DNA of 39,063 nt. Source: Reyranella sp. GTDB taxonomy: Bacteria; Pseudomonadota; Alphaproteobacteria; Reyranellales; Reyranellaceae. Positions 24,986 through 32,840 of this stretch are shown here, in pieces. The notes beneath the pieces were generated by a model. It saw nothing but the letters and a program-made list of their open reading frames with translations. It was not told where the DNA came from and ran no database searches. Both the position numbers and the translations under genes were made by a program. Location of the stretch: assembly GCA_022844015.1 (NCBI GenBank), contig JALHMO010000060.1:1-39063 (forward strand), read 5' to 3'. Position 1 is the stretch's first letter. Each line of letters begins with the position of its first letter.

Positions 24986-26430
24986 CATCTGCTCCCGAAG
25001 GGCGGGCTGGTCGTCGTGGTAGGCGCCGGCACCGGGGCCTTGCCGCCCGAATCGCTCGTCCCCCACCCGATCCACTTGGACCCGACCTCGTTGTAGTACC
25101 TCTCCTCGTCATAATACTCGACTGGCAGGGTCAGTGCACGAGCGGTCAGCCGGCCGACGCCGGCCAGGATGCCATAGTACGAGACCTGGACGTCGCGGCG
25201 GGCCTGGACGAGGCTGACCTGGGCGTTGAGCAATTCCTGCTCGGCGTTCAAAACGTCCAGGGTGGTGCGCGAACCCACCAGGGCTTCCTGGCGCACACCG
25301 TTCAGCGCAACCTCGTTGGCACGGACCTGGGCCTCGAACGAGGTCACGCGCGAGCGCGACGAGTCGAGCTGGCGCCACGCCCTGATCACGTTCTCGGCGA
25401 CCAGGCGACGGGCACTGTCGAGTTCGTTGCGGCGCTGGGCGACCAGCTCCTTGGCCTGGCGCACGCGCGACCATTCGCTGCCGTTTTGATAGATCGGCAC
25501 CACAGCCTGCACGCGGACGCCATAGGTGTAGTACTGGTCCATCGGTACCGACAGGTCGAACTGCTGCTGGATGACGCCGATCAGGTTGACCTGGGGCAGC
25601 AGGTCGCCGATTGCCGTGTTGACGCTGTAGCTCGCCGACGAGATGCGATACTGCGCCGTGACAGCCCGCGGCCCCATGTCCATGGCGAGGCCGATCGCCT
25701 CGTCCTCGCTGGCCGGCAGCCCGCCGATCAGAGGTATCTCCCCCAGCCGGCCGGGCTTCTGGCCGATCGTGCGCTGGTAAGCCGCCTCGGCGATGCGCAC
25801 GTCGGTCTCGGCCTGCACGAGGCTGGCGCGGGCGCCTTCGAGGCGCGCCTCAGCCTGGGCGACGTCGGTGATGGTGAGCTCGCCGACCCGGAAGCGTTCG
25901 CGCGTGGCGTCGAGCTGCTGCATCAGCACCCGGACGTTGTTGCGCCGCGCATCGGCAATGGCAATGTTCTGCACGAGGTCGGCATACGACGTGACTGCCG
26001 CCAGCAGGACGTTCTGCTCGGTGTCCGCCAGTGCCGCGCGCTGGGCCTGGATGTTGGCCTGCGCGGTCTTGGTTTCCGACACGGTCTTGCCGCCGCGGAA
26101 CAGCGGCTGGATGGCCTGAAGGGTGGTGAAGCGGCCGTTCAGGATGTAGTAGGTCGGCCCCGAGCGGATCGGGATCGAATCCTGCTCGACCTTGTTGAAC
26201 TCGACGGTGAGGGTGATGCGCGGGCGCCAGTTGGCGACCGCCTGCGCCAGGCCTTCGTCGGTCTGACGCAGGACAGCCCGGGCAGCCAGCAGATCGGGAT
26301 TGCCGTTGTACGTCGTCGACAACGCCTCGATCAGGCTCTGCGACCAGGCGTTCGAGCCGGATCCCAATCCGACGGCGAGGGCGCACACAGCAAGTGTGCG
26401 CGCGACCCTCAAGCTGGGCCGGATACGCAT
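24985..26430 (-). CDS. tolC: TolC-family outer-membrane efflux protein
   Basis: A 481-residue outer-membrane channel protein. A signal peptide (about residues 1-31, ending SNAWSQS) precedes SLIEALSTTYNGNPDLLAAR, the first TolC repeat; the second begins near DEAIGLAMDMGPRAVTAQYR. Long Ala/Gln/Glu-rich helices between them form the periplasmic tunnel, for example VLMQQLDATRERFRVGELT and the matching VALNGVRQEALVGSRTTLDV, in which the paired RFxVGxLT/VGxRTTLDV turns are family hallmarks. TolC trimers dock to RND, MFS or ABC pumps and to type I secretion. The partner is not in the window. The gene lies between pcm and popZ, on one transcript. Confidence 0.94.
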   Translation of the reverse strand: MRIRPSLRVARTLAVCALAVGLGSGSNAWSQSLIEALSTTYNGNPDLLAARAVLRQTDEGLAQAVANWRPRITLTVEFNKVEQDSIPIRSGPTYYILNGRFTTLQAIQPLFRGGKTVSETKTAQANIQAQRAALADTEQNVLLAAVTSYADLVQNIAIADARRNNVRVLMQQLDATRERFRVGELTITDVAQAEARLEGARASLVQAETDVRIAEAAYQRTIGQKPGRLGEIPLIGGLPASEDEAIGLAMDMGPRAVTAQYRISSASYSVNTAIGDLLPQVNLIGVIQQQFDLSVPMDQYYTYGVRVQAVVPIYQNGSEWSRVRQAKELVAQRRNELDSARRLVAENVIRAWRQLDSSRSRVTSFEAQVRANEVALNGVRQEALVGSRTTLDVLNAEQELLNAQVSLVQARRDVQVSYYGILAGVGRLTARALTLPVEYYDEERYYNEVGSKWIGWGTSDSGGKAPVPAPTTTTSPPFGSR

Positions 26431-26510
26431 TGCAATACCCTCATGTGTTGGTCGTAGCCTACCACCGGTCGGAATGGCATGGGTAGCCCCGCAACTGACC
26501 AGCCAATGAT

Positions 26511-27170
26511 TCAGAACGTGAAGCGCGGCGGCGGCGCGAAGCCGGGCAGCAGAGGTGTGCCGGCGTCGAACAGCGGGCGCGCCGATGCGACATCGCCCTC
26601 CTTCACGAACAGCTGGGCGACCCCGAGCCCGCCCTCCGGTCCGGCTACGACGGTGGTCAAGCGTCCGCCAGGGGCCAGCTGGCCGAGAATGGACTGCGGC
26701 ACCTGGCGCACGGCGCCTTCGATCAGGATCGCATCGAACGGCCCGCCGGACGCGTCGCCGCCTTCCAGGGAGCCGACGACCTGCCGTATTCCGGAGAGTG
26801 TCAGGTCCCTGGCCGTCCGCTCGGCCGCCGCCGCGAGAGCGGCATCGCTCTCGACGGCGACCACCGACTTCACGAGCTTGGACAACAGCGCCGCGCCATA
26901 ACCGCGCCCCGAGGCGACGACCAGCGCGTGGTCCCCGGCCTGTGTCTGCAGCGCCTGGATCAGGCGCGCCAGCACCATCGGCTCCATCAGGTAGCGGCCG
27001 CCGCCCAGCGGCACGTCATCATCGGCGTATGCCATCGATTGCAGGCCGTCCGGCAGGAAGCGCTCGCGCGGCAATTCACTGACGGCCGCCAGAAGCTGGG
27101 CATTGGTCACCCGGTTGGGCCTCAGCTGACCGTCGATCATGTTGCGACGCGCCAGAGCAAAATCCGCCAT
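26511..27170 (-). CDS. Protein-L-isoaspartate O-methyltransferase family protein
   Basis: A 219-residue SAM-dependent methyltransferase of the Pcm type beginning at ATG 27170. The N-terminus MADFALARRNMIDGQLRPNR and VPLGGGRYLMEPMVLARLIQ match the alphaproteobacterial group. Motif I is changed from the usual EIGTGSGY to VVASGRGYGAALLS (near residues 81-94), so SAM binding or substrate may have diverged and true isoaspartate repair is not certain. The rest (VESDAALAAAAERTARDL, GPFDAILIEGAV) fits a Rossmann methyltransferase. It is the first gene of the pcm-tolC-popZ-valS unit with a good promoter just upstream. Confidence 0.85.
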   Translation of the reverse strand: MADFALARRNMIDGQLRPNRVTNAQLLAAVSELPRERFLPDGLQSMAYADDDVPLGGGRYLMEPMVLARLIQALQTQAGDHALVVASGRGYGAALLSKLVKSVVAVESDAALAAAAERTARDLTLSGIRQVVGSLEGGDASGGPFDAILIEGAVRQVPQSILGQLAPGGRLTTVVAGPEGGLGVAQLFVKEGDVASARPLFDAGTPLLPGFAPPPRFTF

Positions 27171-27482
27171 GCCTACCTCAAGATAACGAACGATCTTATA
27201 CGCATCAGGCAGCGAGAGCGTCAAAGGCCGTCCGATCGCGCCCGGCCGCCTCGGGCGCGCTGGCGGTGTGCGCTCCCGCAGCGATGACCGGACGATGCCT
27301 CCGTCGATCTCGACGCCTCTGCCGCGATCATGGCGCGCCGTGGCCGGCGCCGCGCCCCCTGTGGACAGGGCGCGCGCTGGAACCGCAGGTGAACATCGCG
27401 CTTTCACTGTCCCCGGACTTGTGCCACAAGACGCGGCCTTGCGCCCGAGGGTCGAAGCTAACGCTTTGATATCGTTGGCAAG
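27171..27482. other. Divergent intergenic region between pcm and tRNA-Cys
   Basis: This 312-bp stretch holds the pcm promoter (27195-27224) near its left end. I see no convincing gene in it, and no clear sigma70 promoter for tRNA-Cys, although transcription of the two tRNAs must begin here or nearby. Confidence 0.6.
27195..27224 (-). promoter_or_regulatory. Sigma70 promoter of the pcm-tolC-popZ-valS unit
   Basis: On the minus strand TTGACG (27224-27219) and TATAAG (27200-27195) are 18 nt apart; each matches the consensus at five of six positions. The start of transcription would be about 18 nt before ATG 27170. This is the best promoter match I found by eye in the window. Confidence 0.65.
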
Positions 27483-27556
27483 GGCCTGGTGGCAGAGTGG
27501 TGATGCAGCGGACTGCAAATCCGCGAATGCCGGTTCGATTCCGGCCCAGGCCTCCA
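27483..27556 (+). tRNA. tRNA-Cys (GCA)
   Basis: The 74-nt sequence folds as a standard cloverleaf. Acceptor arms GGCCTGG and CCAGGCC pair perfectly, the anticodon loop is CTGCAAA with anticodon GCA, and the T-arm has GGTTCGATTCC. The discriminator is U, as in tRNA-Cys, and CCA is encoded. Confidence 0.96.
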
Positions 27557-27656
27557 GCGCGCGGACGGATGATCGCAGGCCTTGCGTGCGCAGGTCGGCT
27601 CTGTCAAAACACCGCGCCTTCGCACTCGGTCCACAGCGCCGGCGCGGGGCTCTTGA

Positions 27657-27731
27657 TCCGGGGTAGCTCAGCGGTAGAGCAATCGGCTGTTAACCGATCG
27701 GTCGCCGGTTCGAATCCGGCCCCCGGAGCCA
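27657..27731 (+). tRNA. tRNA-Asn (GUU)
   Basis: The 75-nt cloverleaf has acceptor arms TCCGGGG and CCCCGGA, anticodon loop CTGTTAA with anticodon GTT, T-arm GGTTCGAATCC and encoded CCA with discriminator G. It follows tRNA-Cys by 100 bp on the same strand. Confidence 0.96.
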
Positions 27732-27736
27732 GTTTC

Positions 27737-27767
27737 GGGCCGCTCTCGCAAGGGAGCGGCCCTTCTT
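27737..27767 (+). terminator. Terminator after tRNA-Asn
   Basis: GGGCCGCTC (27737-27745) pairs perfectly with GAGCGGCCC (27754-27762), followed by TTCTT. It is placed 5 bp after the tRNA and 18 bp before the Nudix gene. The U-run is short, so some read-through is likely. Confidence 0.65.
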
Positions 27768-27784
27768 GCATCCAGGGTCTGTTC

Positions 27785-28402
27785 ATGTCGTCGTCTCGTC
27801 CCCTGCCCAACGAAACCGTCGAGCTGGTCGATCATGTCGTGGCGTTCGAGGGCTATTTCAGGGTCGGCCGGTATTTCTTTCGCCATGGTCTCTATCAGGG
27901 CGGACAGAGCGGGGTGCTGCGGCGCGAGGTCTTCGAGCGTGGCCAGGCGGCTGCCGTGCTGCCTTATGACCCGCGCCGCGACGAGGTCGTCCTGATCCGC
28001 CAGTTCCGGGCTGGCGCCTACGTCGCCGGACGGCATCCCTGGACCTGGGAGATCGTCGCCGGCATCGTCGAGGACGGCGAATCGCCCGAGTCGCTGGTGC
28101 GCCGCGAGGCCGTCGAGGAAGCCTCGCTCGAGCTGCGCGATGTCGTTCCCGTGCACGACGTGATCCTGAGTCCCGGCGCCTGCTCGGAGGGCTGCGCCAT
28201 CTTCGTGGGCCACGTCGACACGACCAACGCCGGTGGTGTGTTCGGGCTCGAATCGGAAGGCGAGAACATCCTGGTCAAGGTCCTGTCGTTCGCCGAGGCC
28301 CGGTCGATGCTCGAGCACGGCGAGATCGGCAACGCGGTCGGCGTGATCGCCCTGCAGTGGCTTGCCCTCCACCGCGACCAGATCCGCGCACGCTGGAGCT
28401 AG
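27785..28402 (+). CDS. Nudix hydrolase, ADP-ribose pyrophosphatase-like
   Basis: A 205-residue Nudix protein of the NudF/ADP-ribose pyrophosphatase type starting at ATG 27785. The Nudix box lies at residues 93-115: Gly93, Glu99, Arg107-Glu108, Glu111-Glu112, with Ser114 in place of the usual glycine. Upstream, the RRDEVVLIRQFRAGAY and PWTWEIVAGI strands are typical of the subfamily, as is the ENILVKVLSF segment after the box. It would hydrolyse ADP-ribose or a related nucleoside diphosphate to AMP and ribose 5-phosphate. The frame continues upstream through the tRNA-Asn region, but the family alignment begins here. Confidence 0.92.
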   Translation: MSSSRPLPNETVELVDHVVAFEGYFRVGRYFFRHGLYQGGQSGVLRREVFERGQAAAVLPYDPRRDEVVLIRQFRAGAYVAGRHPWTWEIVAGIVEDGESPESLVRREAVEEASLELRDVVPVHDVILSPGACSEGCAIFVGHVDTTNAGGVFGLESEGENILVKVLSFAEARSMLEHGEIGNAVGVIALQWLALHRDQIRARWS

Positions 28403-28485
28403 AATCGCCTCTCATGGTTGCCTTCGAGGCGGCTCCCTGTCTACCGTCCGGAAGGGAAGCAAATGCCTAGCAGAGCGAGCACTCC

Positions 28486-29487
28486 ATGAATGTCCGGTCG
28501 GGTTTTATCGACAGTATCGGCAACACACCCCTGATCAAGCTGCGCGCCGCCTCGGCGGCGACGGGGTGCGACATCTACGGCAAGGCGGAATTCCTCAACC
28601 CCGGCGGCTCGGTGAAGGATCGAGCCGCGCTCGCCATCATCGAGGACGCCGAGAAGCACGGCAAGCTCCGGCCCGGCGGCGTCATCGTCGAAGGCACGGC
28701 CGGCAACACCGGCATCGGCATCGCCCTGGTCGCCAATGCCCGCGGCTACCGCTCGGTGATCGTGATGCCCGAGACGCAGAGCCAGGAAAAGAAGGACATG
28801 CTGCGCCTGTGCGGCGCCGATCTCCGGCTGGTGCCCGCCGTGCCCTACGCCAATCCCGGCAACTACGTGCGCTATTCGGGCAGGCTCGCCGAGGAGCTCG
28901 CCGCAACCGAGCCCAACGGCGCGGTGTGGGCGAACCAGTTCGACAACACTGCCAACCGCGACGGCCACTACCGGACCACGGGGCCGGAAATCTGGGACCA
29001 GACCGAGGGAAAGGTCGACGGATTCACCTGCTCGGTCGGCACCGGCGGCACCCTGGGCGGCATTGCGCGCGCGCTGAAGGAACGCAATCCCAACGTCAAG
29101 ATCGCGATCAGCGACCCGATGGGCTCGGCGATCTACAGCTGGTTCGCCAAAGGAGAGCTCAAGGCCGAAGGGAATTCCGTAACCGAGGGCATCGGCAACG
29201 GCCGGGTGACCGCCAACCTCGAAGGCACGCCGATCGATCTCGGCTACCAGATCACCGACGAGGAGGCGCTGCCCGTCCTGTTCGACCTGATCGAGCACGA
29301 AGGCCTGGTGCTGGGCGGCTCGACGGCCATCAATGTGGTCGGCGCCATGCGGCTCGCGCGCGATCTGGGACCAGGCAAGACCGTGATCACCATCCTGGCC
29401 GACGGTGGACAGCGCTACCAGTCGAAGCTGTTCAATCCGGCGTTCCTGCGCGAGAAGAACCTGCCCCTGCCGCCGTGGATGAAATGA
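28486..29487 (+). CDS. cysK: Cysteine synthase A
   Basis: A 333-residue fold-type II PLP enzyme that makes cysteine from O-acetylserine and sulfide. NTPLIKLR (13-20) and NPGGSVKDR (38-46) with PLP Lys44 are canonical. The substrate loop reads GTAGNTGIG in place of the common GTSGNTG, a variant seen in a subset of the family. The phosphate-binding loop is SVGTGGTLGG near 185. The C-terminus LREKNLPLPPWM is typical of this alphaproteobacterial type. It begins 83 bp after the Nudix gene and leads the sulfur amino-acid run; the PfkB kinase gene follows 28 bp downstream. Confidence 0.93.
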   Translation: MNVRSGFIDSIGNTPLIKLRAASAATGCDIYGKAEFLNPGGSVKDRAALAIIEDAEKHGKLRPGGVIVEGTAGNTGIGIALVANARGYRSVIVMPETQSQEKKDMLRLCGADLRLVPAVPYANPGNYVRYSGRLAEELAATEPNGAVWANQFDNTANRDGHYRTTGPEIWDQTEGKVDGFTCSVGTGGTLGGIARALKERNPNVKIAISDPMGSAIYSWFAKGELKAEGNSVTEGIGNGRVTANLEGTPIDLGYQITDEEALPVLFDLIEHEGLVLGGSTAINVVGAMRLARDLGPGKTVITILADGGQRYQSKLFNPAFLREKNLPLPPWMK

Positions 29488-29515
29488 ACGCCCGGGCGAC
29501 TCGCTGGCGCACGCC

Positions 29516-30430
29516 ATGAGCCGGGTCGTCGTCTGCGGCAGCCTCAACATGGACGTGGTCGTCCAGAGTGCCCGCCGGCCGGCAACCGGCGAGACCCTGC
29601 TGGGAGCCACGGTTTCTTTCCTGCCGGGCGGCAAGGGACTCAACCAGGCCGTCGCCGCCGCGCGCCTCGGCGTCCCGACAGCGATGATGGGTGCGGTCGG
29701 CAACGATGCCTTCGGCAACGGCCTGCGCAGTTTCCTGGCGAGCGAGGACGTCGACGCCACGGGCGTTCGCGAGATCGACCGCACGGCGACCGGCGTCGCC
29801 CTGATCCAGGTCGCCGGCAAGGACAACGCCATCACCGTCGCCTCCGGAGCCAACCACCGCTTCACGCGGCGCATGATCCGCCATGCGCCGCACCGCGGCG
29901 AGGTATGGGTGGCGCAGTTCGAGATACCGGTCGACGAGACCGAAGCCATTCTCAAGCGCGCCAGGGCCGCCAGGGCACGCACGGTGCTGAACCTCGCGCC
30001 CTGCATGGCCCATTCCAGGCGACTGATGAGCCATGTCGATGTCGCCGTGCTGAACGAGATCGAGCTGGCGCAGGCGACGGGCACCCGGTTGCACGCCAGG
30101 AGCGCGCTCCGCGACCTTGCCTTGGCCGCCCGGAAGCTTCGCGCCAGGGGTGCCGGTACGGTGGTGGCGACCCTGGGCATGCGCGGTGCGATCGTCGTCA
30201 CGGCTGAAGCCACCACCGTCGTGCCGGCCGTCAAGGCCGACGTCGTCGACACGACAGGCGCCGGCGACTGCTTCGTCGGCGCCCTCGCCGCCCGGCTGCT
30301 GGGCGGCGATTCGCCCGTCGAGGCCGCCCGCTTCGCCGGCGCCGCGGCGTCCTGCTCGGTCGAGAAGCTCGGCGCCGCGCCGTCGATGCCGACGGCCCGG
30401 GAAGTTGCGGCACGGCTGGCGAGGGCCTAA
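29516..30430 (+). CDS. PfkB-family carbohydrate kinase, ribokinase-like
   Basis: A 304-residue PfkB kinase most like ribokinase, which phosphorylates ribose at O5. The N-terminal GSLNMDVVV (8-16), the GGKGLNQAVAAARLG motif (38-52) and the C-terminal DTTGAGDCF (245-253) with catalytic Asp251 are all present. LNEIELAQATG gives the NxxE motif that binds Mg-ATP. It lies between cysK and alaX in a tightly spaced run; there is no ribose transporter or other ribose gene nearby, so another sugar or nucleoside is possible. Confidence 0.9.
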   Translation: MSRVVVCGSLNMDVVVQSARRPATGETLLGATVSFLPGGKGLNQAVAAARLGVPTAMMGAVGNDAFGNGLRSFLASEDVDATGVREIDRTATGVALIQVAGKDNAITVASGANHRFTRRMIRHAPHRGEVWVAQFEIPVDETEAILKRARAARARTVLNLAPCMAHSRRLMSHVDVAVLNEIELAQATGTRLHARSALRDLALAARKLRARGAGTVVATLGMRGAIVVTAEATTVVPAVKADVVDTTGAGDCFVGALAARLLGGDSPVEAARFAGAAASCSVEKLGAAPSMPTAREVAARLARA

Positions 30431-30439
30431 ACCCCTGCC

Positions 30440-31141
30440 ATGTTCGAAGAGCTCTTTCGCCACGACGCTTATCTCAAGGAAACGGACGCGACGGTGACCG
30501 CGCTGGAAGAGCGCGGCCTGCGCCTCGACCGCTCGATCTTCTACCCGACCGGCGGCGGCCAGCCGGGCGACACCGGGATCGTGCGTTGGGACGGCGGCGA
30601 GGCACCGATCGTCGACTCGGTCAAGGCCGAGAGCGGCGACGTGCTGCACGTGCTCGCGCCCGGCTCGCCGCGCCCGGCAGTCGGCGCCAAGGTCCATGCC
30701 GTGCTCGATTGGGAGCGGCGGATGCGCCACATGCGCATGCACACCGCGCTGCACGTCATGTCGGCCGTCATCCGCGGCAACGTCACCGGTGGCCAGGTCG
30801 GTGCCGACAAGAGCCGCCTCGACTTCAATCTCGAGGGCGAGGTACCGGCCAAGGAGTGGGTGACCGCGGAGGTCAACAAGCTGATTGCGCTCGACCGGCC
30901 GGTCGTGCCGCAATGGATCACCGACGAGGAACTGGGCGCGCGGCCCGAGCTGGTCAAGACCATGAGCGTGCGCCCGCCGATCGGTGCCGGCCGTGTCCGC
31001 CTGCTCGCGATCGAAGGCATCGATCTGCAGGCCTGCGGCGGCACGCACGTCGCGCGCACCGGCGAGATCGGCCCGATCGAGTGCGTCAAGATCGAGAACA
31101 AGGGCAAGATGAACCGCCGTTTCGTGATCGCGCTCACGTGA
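30440..31141 (+). CDS. Alanyl-tRNA editing protein AlaX
   Basis: A 233-residue stand-alone editing domain related to the AlaRS editing half. It hydrolyses Ser-tRNA(Ala) or Gly-tRNA(Ala) formed by mischarging. The zinc ligands are HTALH (His101, His105) and CGGTH (Cys199, His203), and the family GGGQ motif is at residues 38-41 in YPTGGGQPGDTG. The N-terminus begins directly with the beta-barrel (no C-Ala extension), fitting AlaX-M. ATG 30440 lies 9 bp after the kinase stop codon. The gap to sseA downstream is filled by hairpin repeats. Confidence 0.9.
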   Translation: MFEELFRHDAYLKETDATVTALEERGLRLDRSIFYPTGGGQPGDTGIVRWDGGEAPIVDSVKAESGDVLHVLAPGSPRPAVGAKVHAVLDWERRMRHMRMHTALHVMSAVIRGNVTGGQVGADKSRLDFNLEGEVPAKEWVTAEVNKLIALDRPVVPQWITDEELGARPELVKTMSVRPPIGAGRVRLLAIEGIDLQACGGTHVARTGEIGPIECVKIENKGKMNRRFVIALT

Positions 31142-31172
31142 AGGTAAGGGTCATCCACTCTTCTCATGCTCC

Positions 31173-31352
31173 CCTCCCCAGCTCCGCTGGGGAGGTGTCA
31201 GCGTCTTACGCTGACAGAGGGGTCATGAGCAGCGGGACTGAGGCTCATGACCCCTCCGCCCCCGATTACGGGGGCACCTCCCCGGCTTCGCCAGGGAGGA
31301 GAAGAACCACCGTCGGCGATTACGCCGACATCTCCCCAGCGAATCTGGGGAG
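31173..31352. repeat. Chain of hairpins, repeat family A, copy 2
   Basis: Six successive inverted repeats fill most of the alaX-sseA gap: CCTCCCCAGC/GCTGGGGAGG (31173-31195), TGTCAGCGT/ACGCTGACA (31196-31216), a 14-bp pair (31217-31230 and 31243-31256), GCCCCCG/CGGGGGC (31258-31275), GTCGGCG/CGCCGAC (about 31312-31329) and CTCCCCAG/CTGGGGAG (31332-31352). Copy 1 is at 330-433. No reading frame is supported. Confidence 0.88.
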
Positions 31353-31393
31353 GTGCATGAACGTCACGCAATGAAGCTCTGAGGAATACCGAG

Positions 31394-32251
31394 ATGGACT
31401 ACGCAAGGCCCGACGCACTCGTCAGCACGTCCTGGCTCGCCAGCCGGCTCGATGCGCCTGACGTACGGGTGGTCGACGGCTCGTTCTACCTGCCGGCACA
31501 GAAGCGCAACCCCAAGGCCGAGTACGTCAACCAGCACATTCCCGGCGCGGTCTTCTTCGACATCGACGAGATCGCCGATACGTCGAGCCCGCTGCCCCAT
31601 ATGCTGCCGTCGCCGGAGAAGTTTTCCGCGCGCGTGCGCAAGCTCGGCCTGGGCGACGGCAGCAAGATCGTGGTCTACGATACCACGCCGATGCTGGGTG
31701 CCACCCGCGTGTGGTGGATGTTCCGCGCCATGGGTCACAAGGACGTCTCGGTGCTCGACGGCGGCCTGACCAAGTGGATGGCGGAAGGCCATCCCGTCAC
31801 GGACGATCCGACGCCGCCGCGTGACCGGCATTTCACCGCGCGCCTCGACCACACGCTGGTGCGCGCGCTCGACGACGTGCGCGGCCTGATCGACAGCCGG
31901 CGCGAGCAGATCGTCGATGCGCGCGCCGCCAACCGCTTTCGCGGCGAGGTCCCCGAGCCGCGGCCGGGCCTGCGCTCCGGCCACATGCCCGGCGCGTTCA
32001 ACCTGCCCTACAATGACCTGATCGACCCGGCGACCGGAACCATGCTGCCGGCCGACAGGCTGGCCGCCCGCATCGCCGCCTCGGGACTCGATCCGGCCAG
32101 GAAGGTGACGGCGAGCTGCGGATCGGGCGTCAGCGCCTGCGTCGTCGCGCTGGCTCTCTATCTCACCGGCGCGCCGGAAGCGGCGATCTACGACGGCTCG
32201 TGGACGGAATGGGGCGGCCGCGCCGATACGCCAATTGTCACCGGATCCTGA
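31394..32251 (+). CDS. sseA: 3-mercaptopyruvate sulfurtransferase
   Basis: A 285-residue two-rhodanese-domain enzyme that transfers sulfur from 3-mercaptopyruvate to thiol acceptors or cyanide. The inactive N-terminal domain covers about 1-140 (VVDGSFYLP, HIPGAVFFDID, LDGGLTKW). The active C-terminal domain has Cys242 in the loop CGSGVSAC, the mercaptopyruvate-type pattern (CG[ST]GVT) rather than the rhodanese CRxGxx[R/T]. It lies between alaX and metC, consistent with cysteine turnover. Its end overlaps the TTG start of the GNAT gene by 17 nt. Confidence 0.92.
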   Translation: MDYARPDALVSTSWLASRLDAPDVRVVDGSFYLPAQKRNPKAEYVNQHIPGAVFFDIDEIADTSSPLPHMLPSPEKFSARVRKLGLGDGSKIVVYDTTPMLGATRVWWMFRAMGHKDVSVLDGGLTKWMAEGHPVTDDPTPPRDRHFTARLDHTLVRALDDVRGLIDSRREQIVDARAANRFRGEVPEPRPGLRSGHMPGAFNLPYNDLIDPATGTMLPADRLAARIAASGLDPARKVTASCGSGVSACVVALALYLTGAPEAAIYDGSWTEWGGRADTPIVTGS

Positions 32252-32819
32252 GCTCTTCCGCCATCAGCCACCGCCGCGCTCCGACGGCTGGCTACCGGTC
32301 ACCATCACGCATCTCGAAATCGAACCGGCGACCTGGACGCGCCGCGGCCTGCCGCCGGCGTTCGAGGTCCGGATCGAGCACGTCGGCGCGCCGACGGTCG
32401 CCGCCTATCGCGATCTCTACGACAGGGTCGGCCGGCCGTGGCTTTGGTACGAGCGACGGTTGTGGACCGACGAGGCGCTGCAGGCCTTGCTGCTGCGGCC
32501 CGGGCATGAACTGCACGTGGCGCATGACGGGTCTGCGCTCGTCGGCTTCTTCGAGCTCGGGGACGACGAGCTGGCTTTCTTCGGGCTGACCATGGGCTAC
32601 ATCGGCCGACGCATCGGGCCCTGGCTGCTCGACCGCGCCATCGAGCACGCCTTCGCGCTCGGCCTGACCCGGCTTCGCCTGAACACCAACACGGTGGATC
32701 ATCCGCGCGCGCTCGACACCTATCGCAAGGCGGGCTTTCGCTCCACGGGAAGCGAGCGCGTCGAGTTGCGCGACCCGCGCGTGATGTGGCCGGACGTCTA
32801 TCGCTGGCCGCCGGTCTGA
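32235..32819 (+). CDS. GNAT-family N-acetyltransferase
   Basis: A 194-residue protein beginning at TTG 32235, overlapping the sseA stop by 17 nt; no ATG or GTG suits the conserved part, so the start is uncertain by up to 30 residues. The GNAT core is clear: HELHVAHDGSALVGFFELGD (strands 2-3), FFGLTMGYIGRRIGPWLLDR (motif A with a modified acetyl-CoA loop) and RLRLNTNTVDHPRALDTYRK (motif B), ending in VYRWPP. The substrate is unknown. It is probably cotranscribed with sseA and precedes metC by 21 bp. Confidence 0.85.
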   Translation: MSPDPELFRHQPPPRSDGWLPVTITHLEIEPATWTRRGLPPAFEVRIEHVGAPTVAAYRDLYDRVGRPWLWYERRLWTDEALQALLLRPGHELHVAHDGSALVGFFELGDDELAFFGLTMGYIGRRIGPWLLDRAIEHAFALGLTRLRLNTNTVDHPRALDTYRKAGFRSTGSERVELRDPRVMWPDVYRWPPV

Positions 32820-32840
32820 CCGCCGTGTCATAGTGGGATC

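Noticed and set aside
27483..27731. An integrated element using the tRNA genes as attachment sites
   Set aside because: No integrase, no duplicated tRNA end and no change in gene content flank the two tRNAs.
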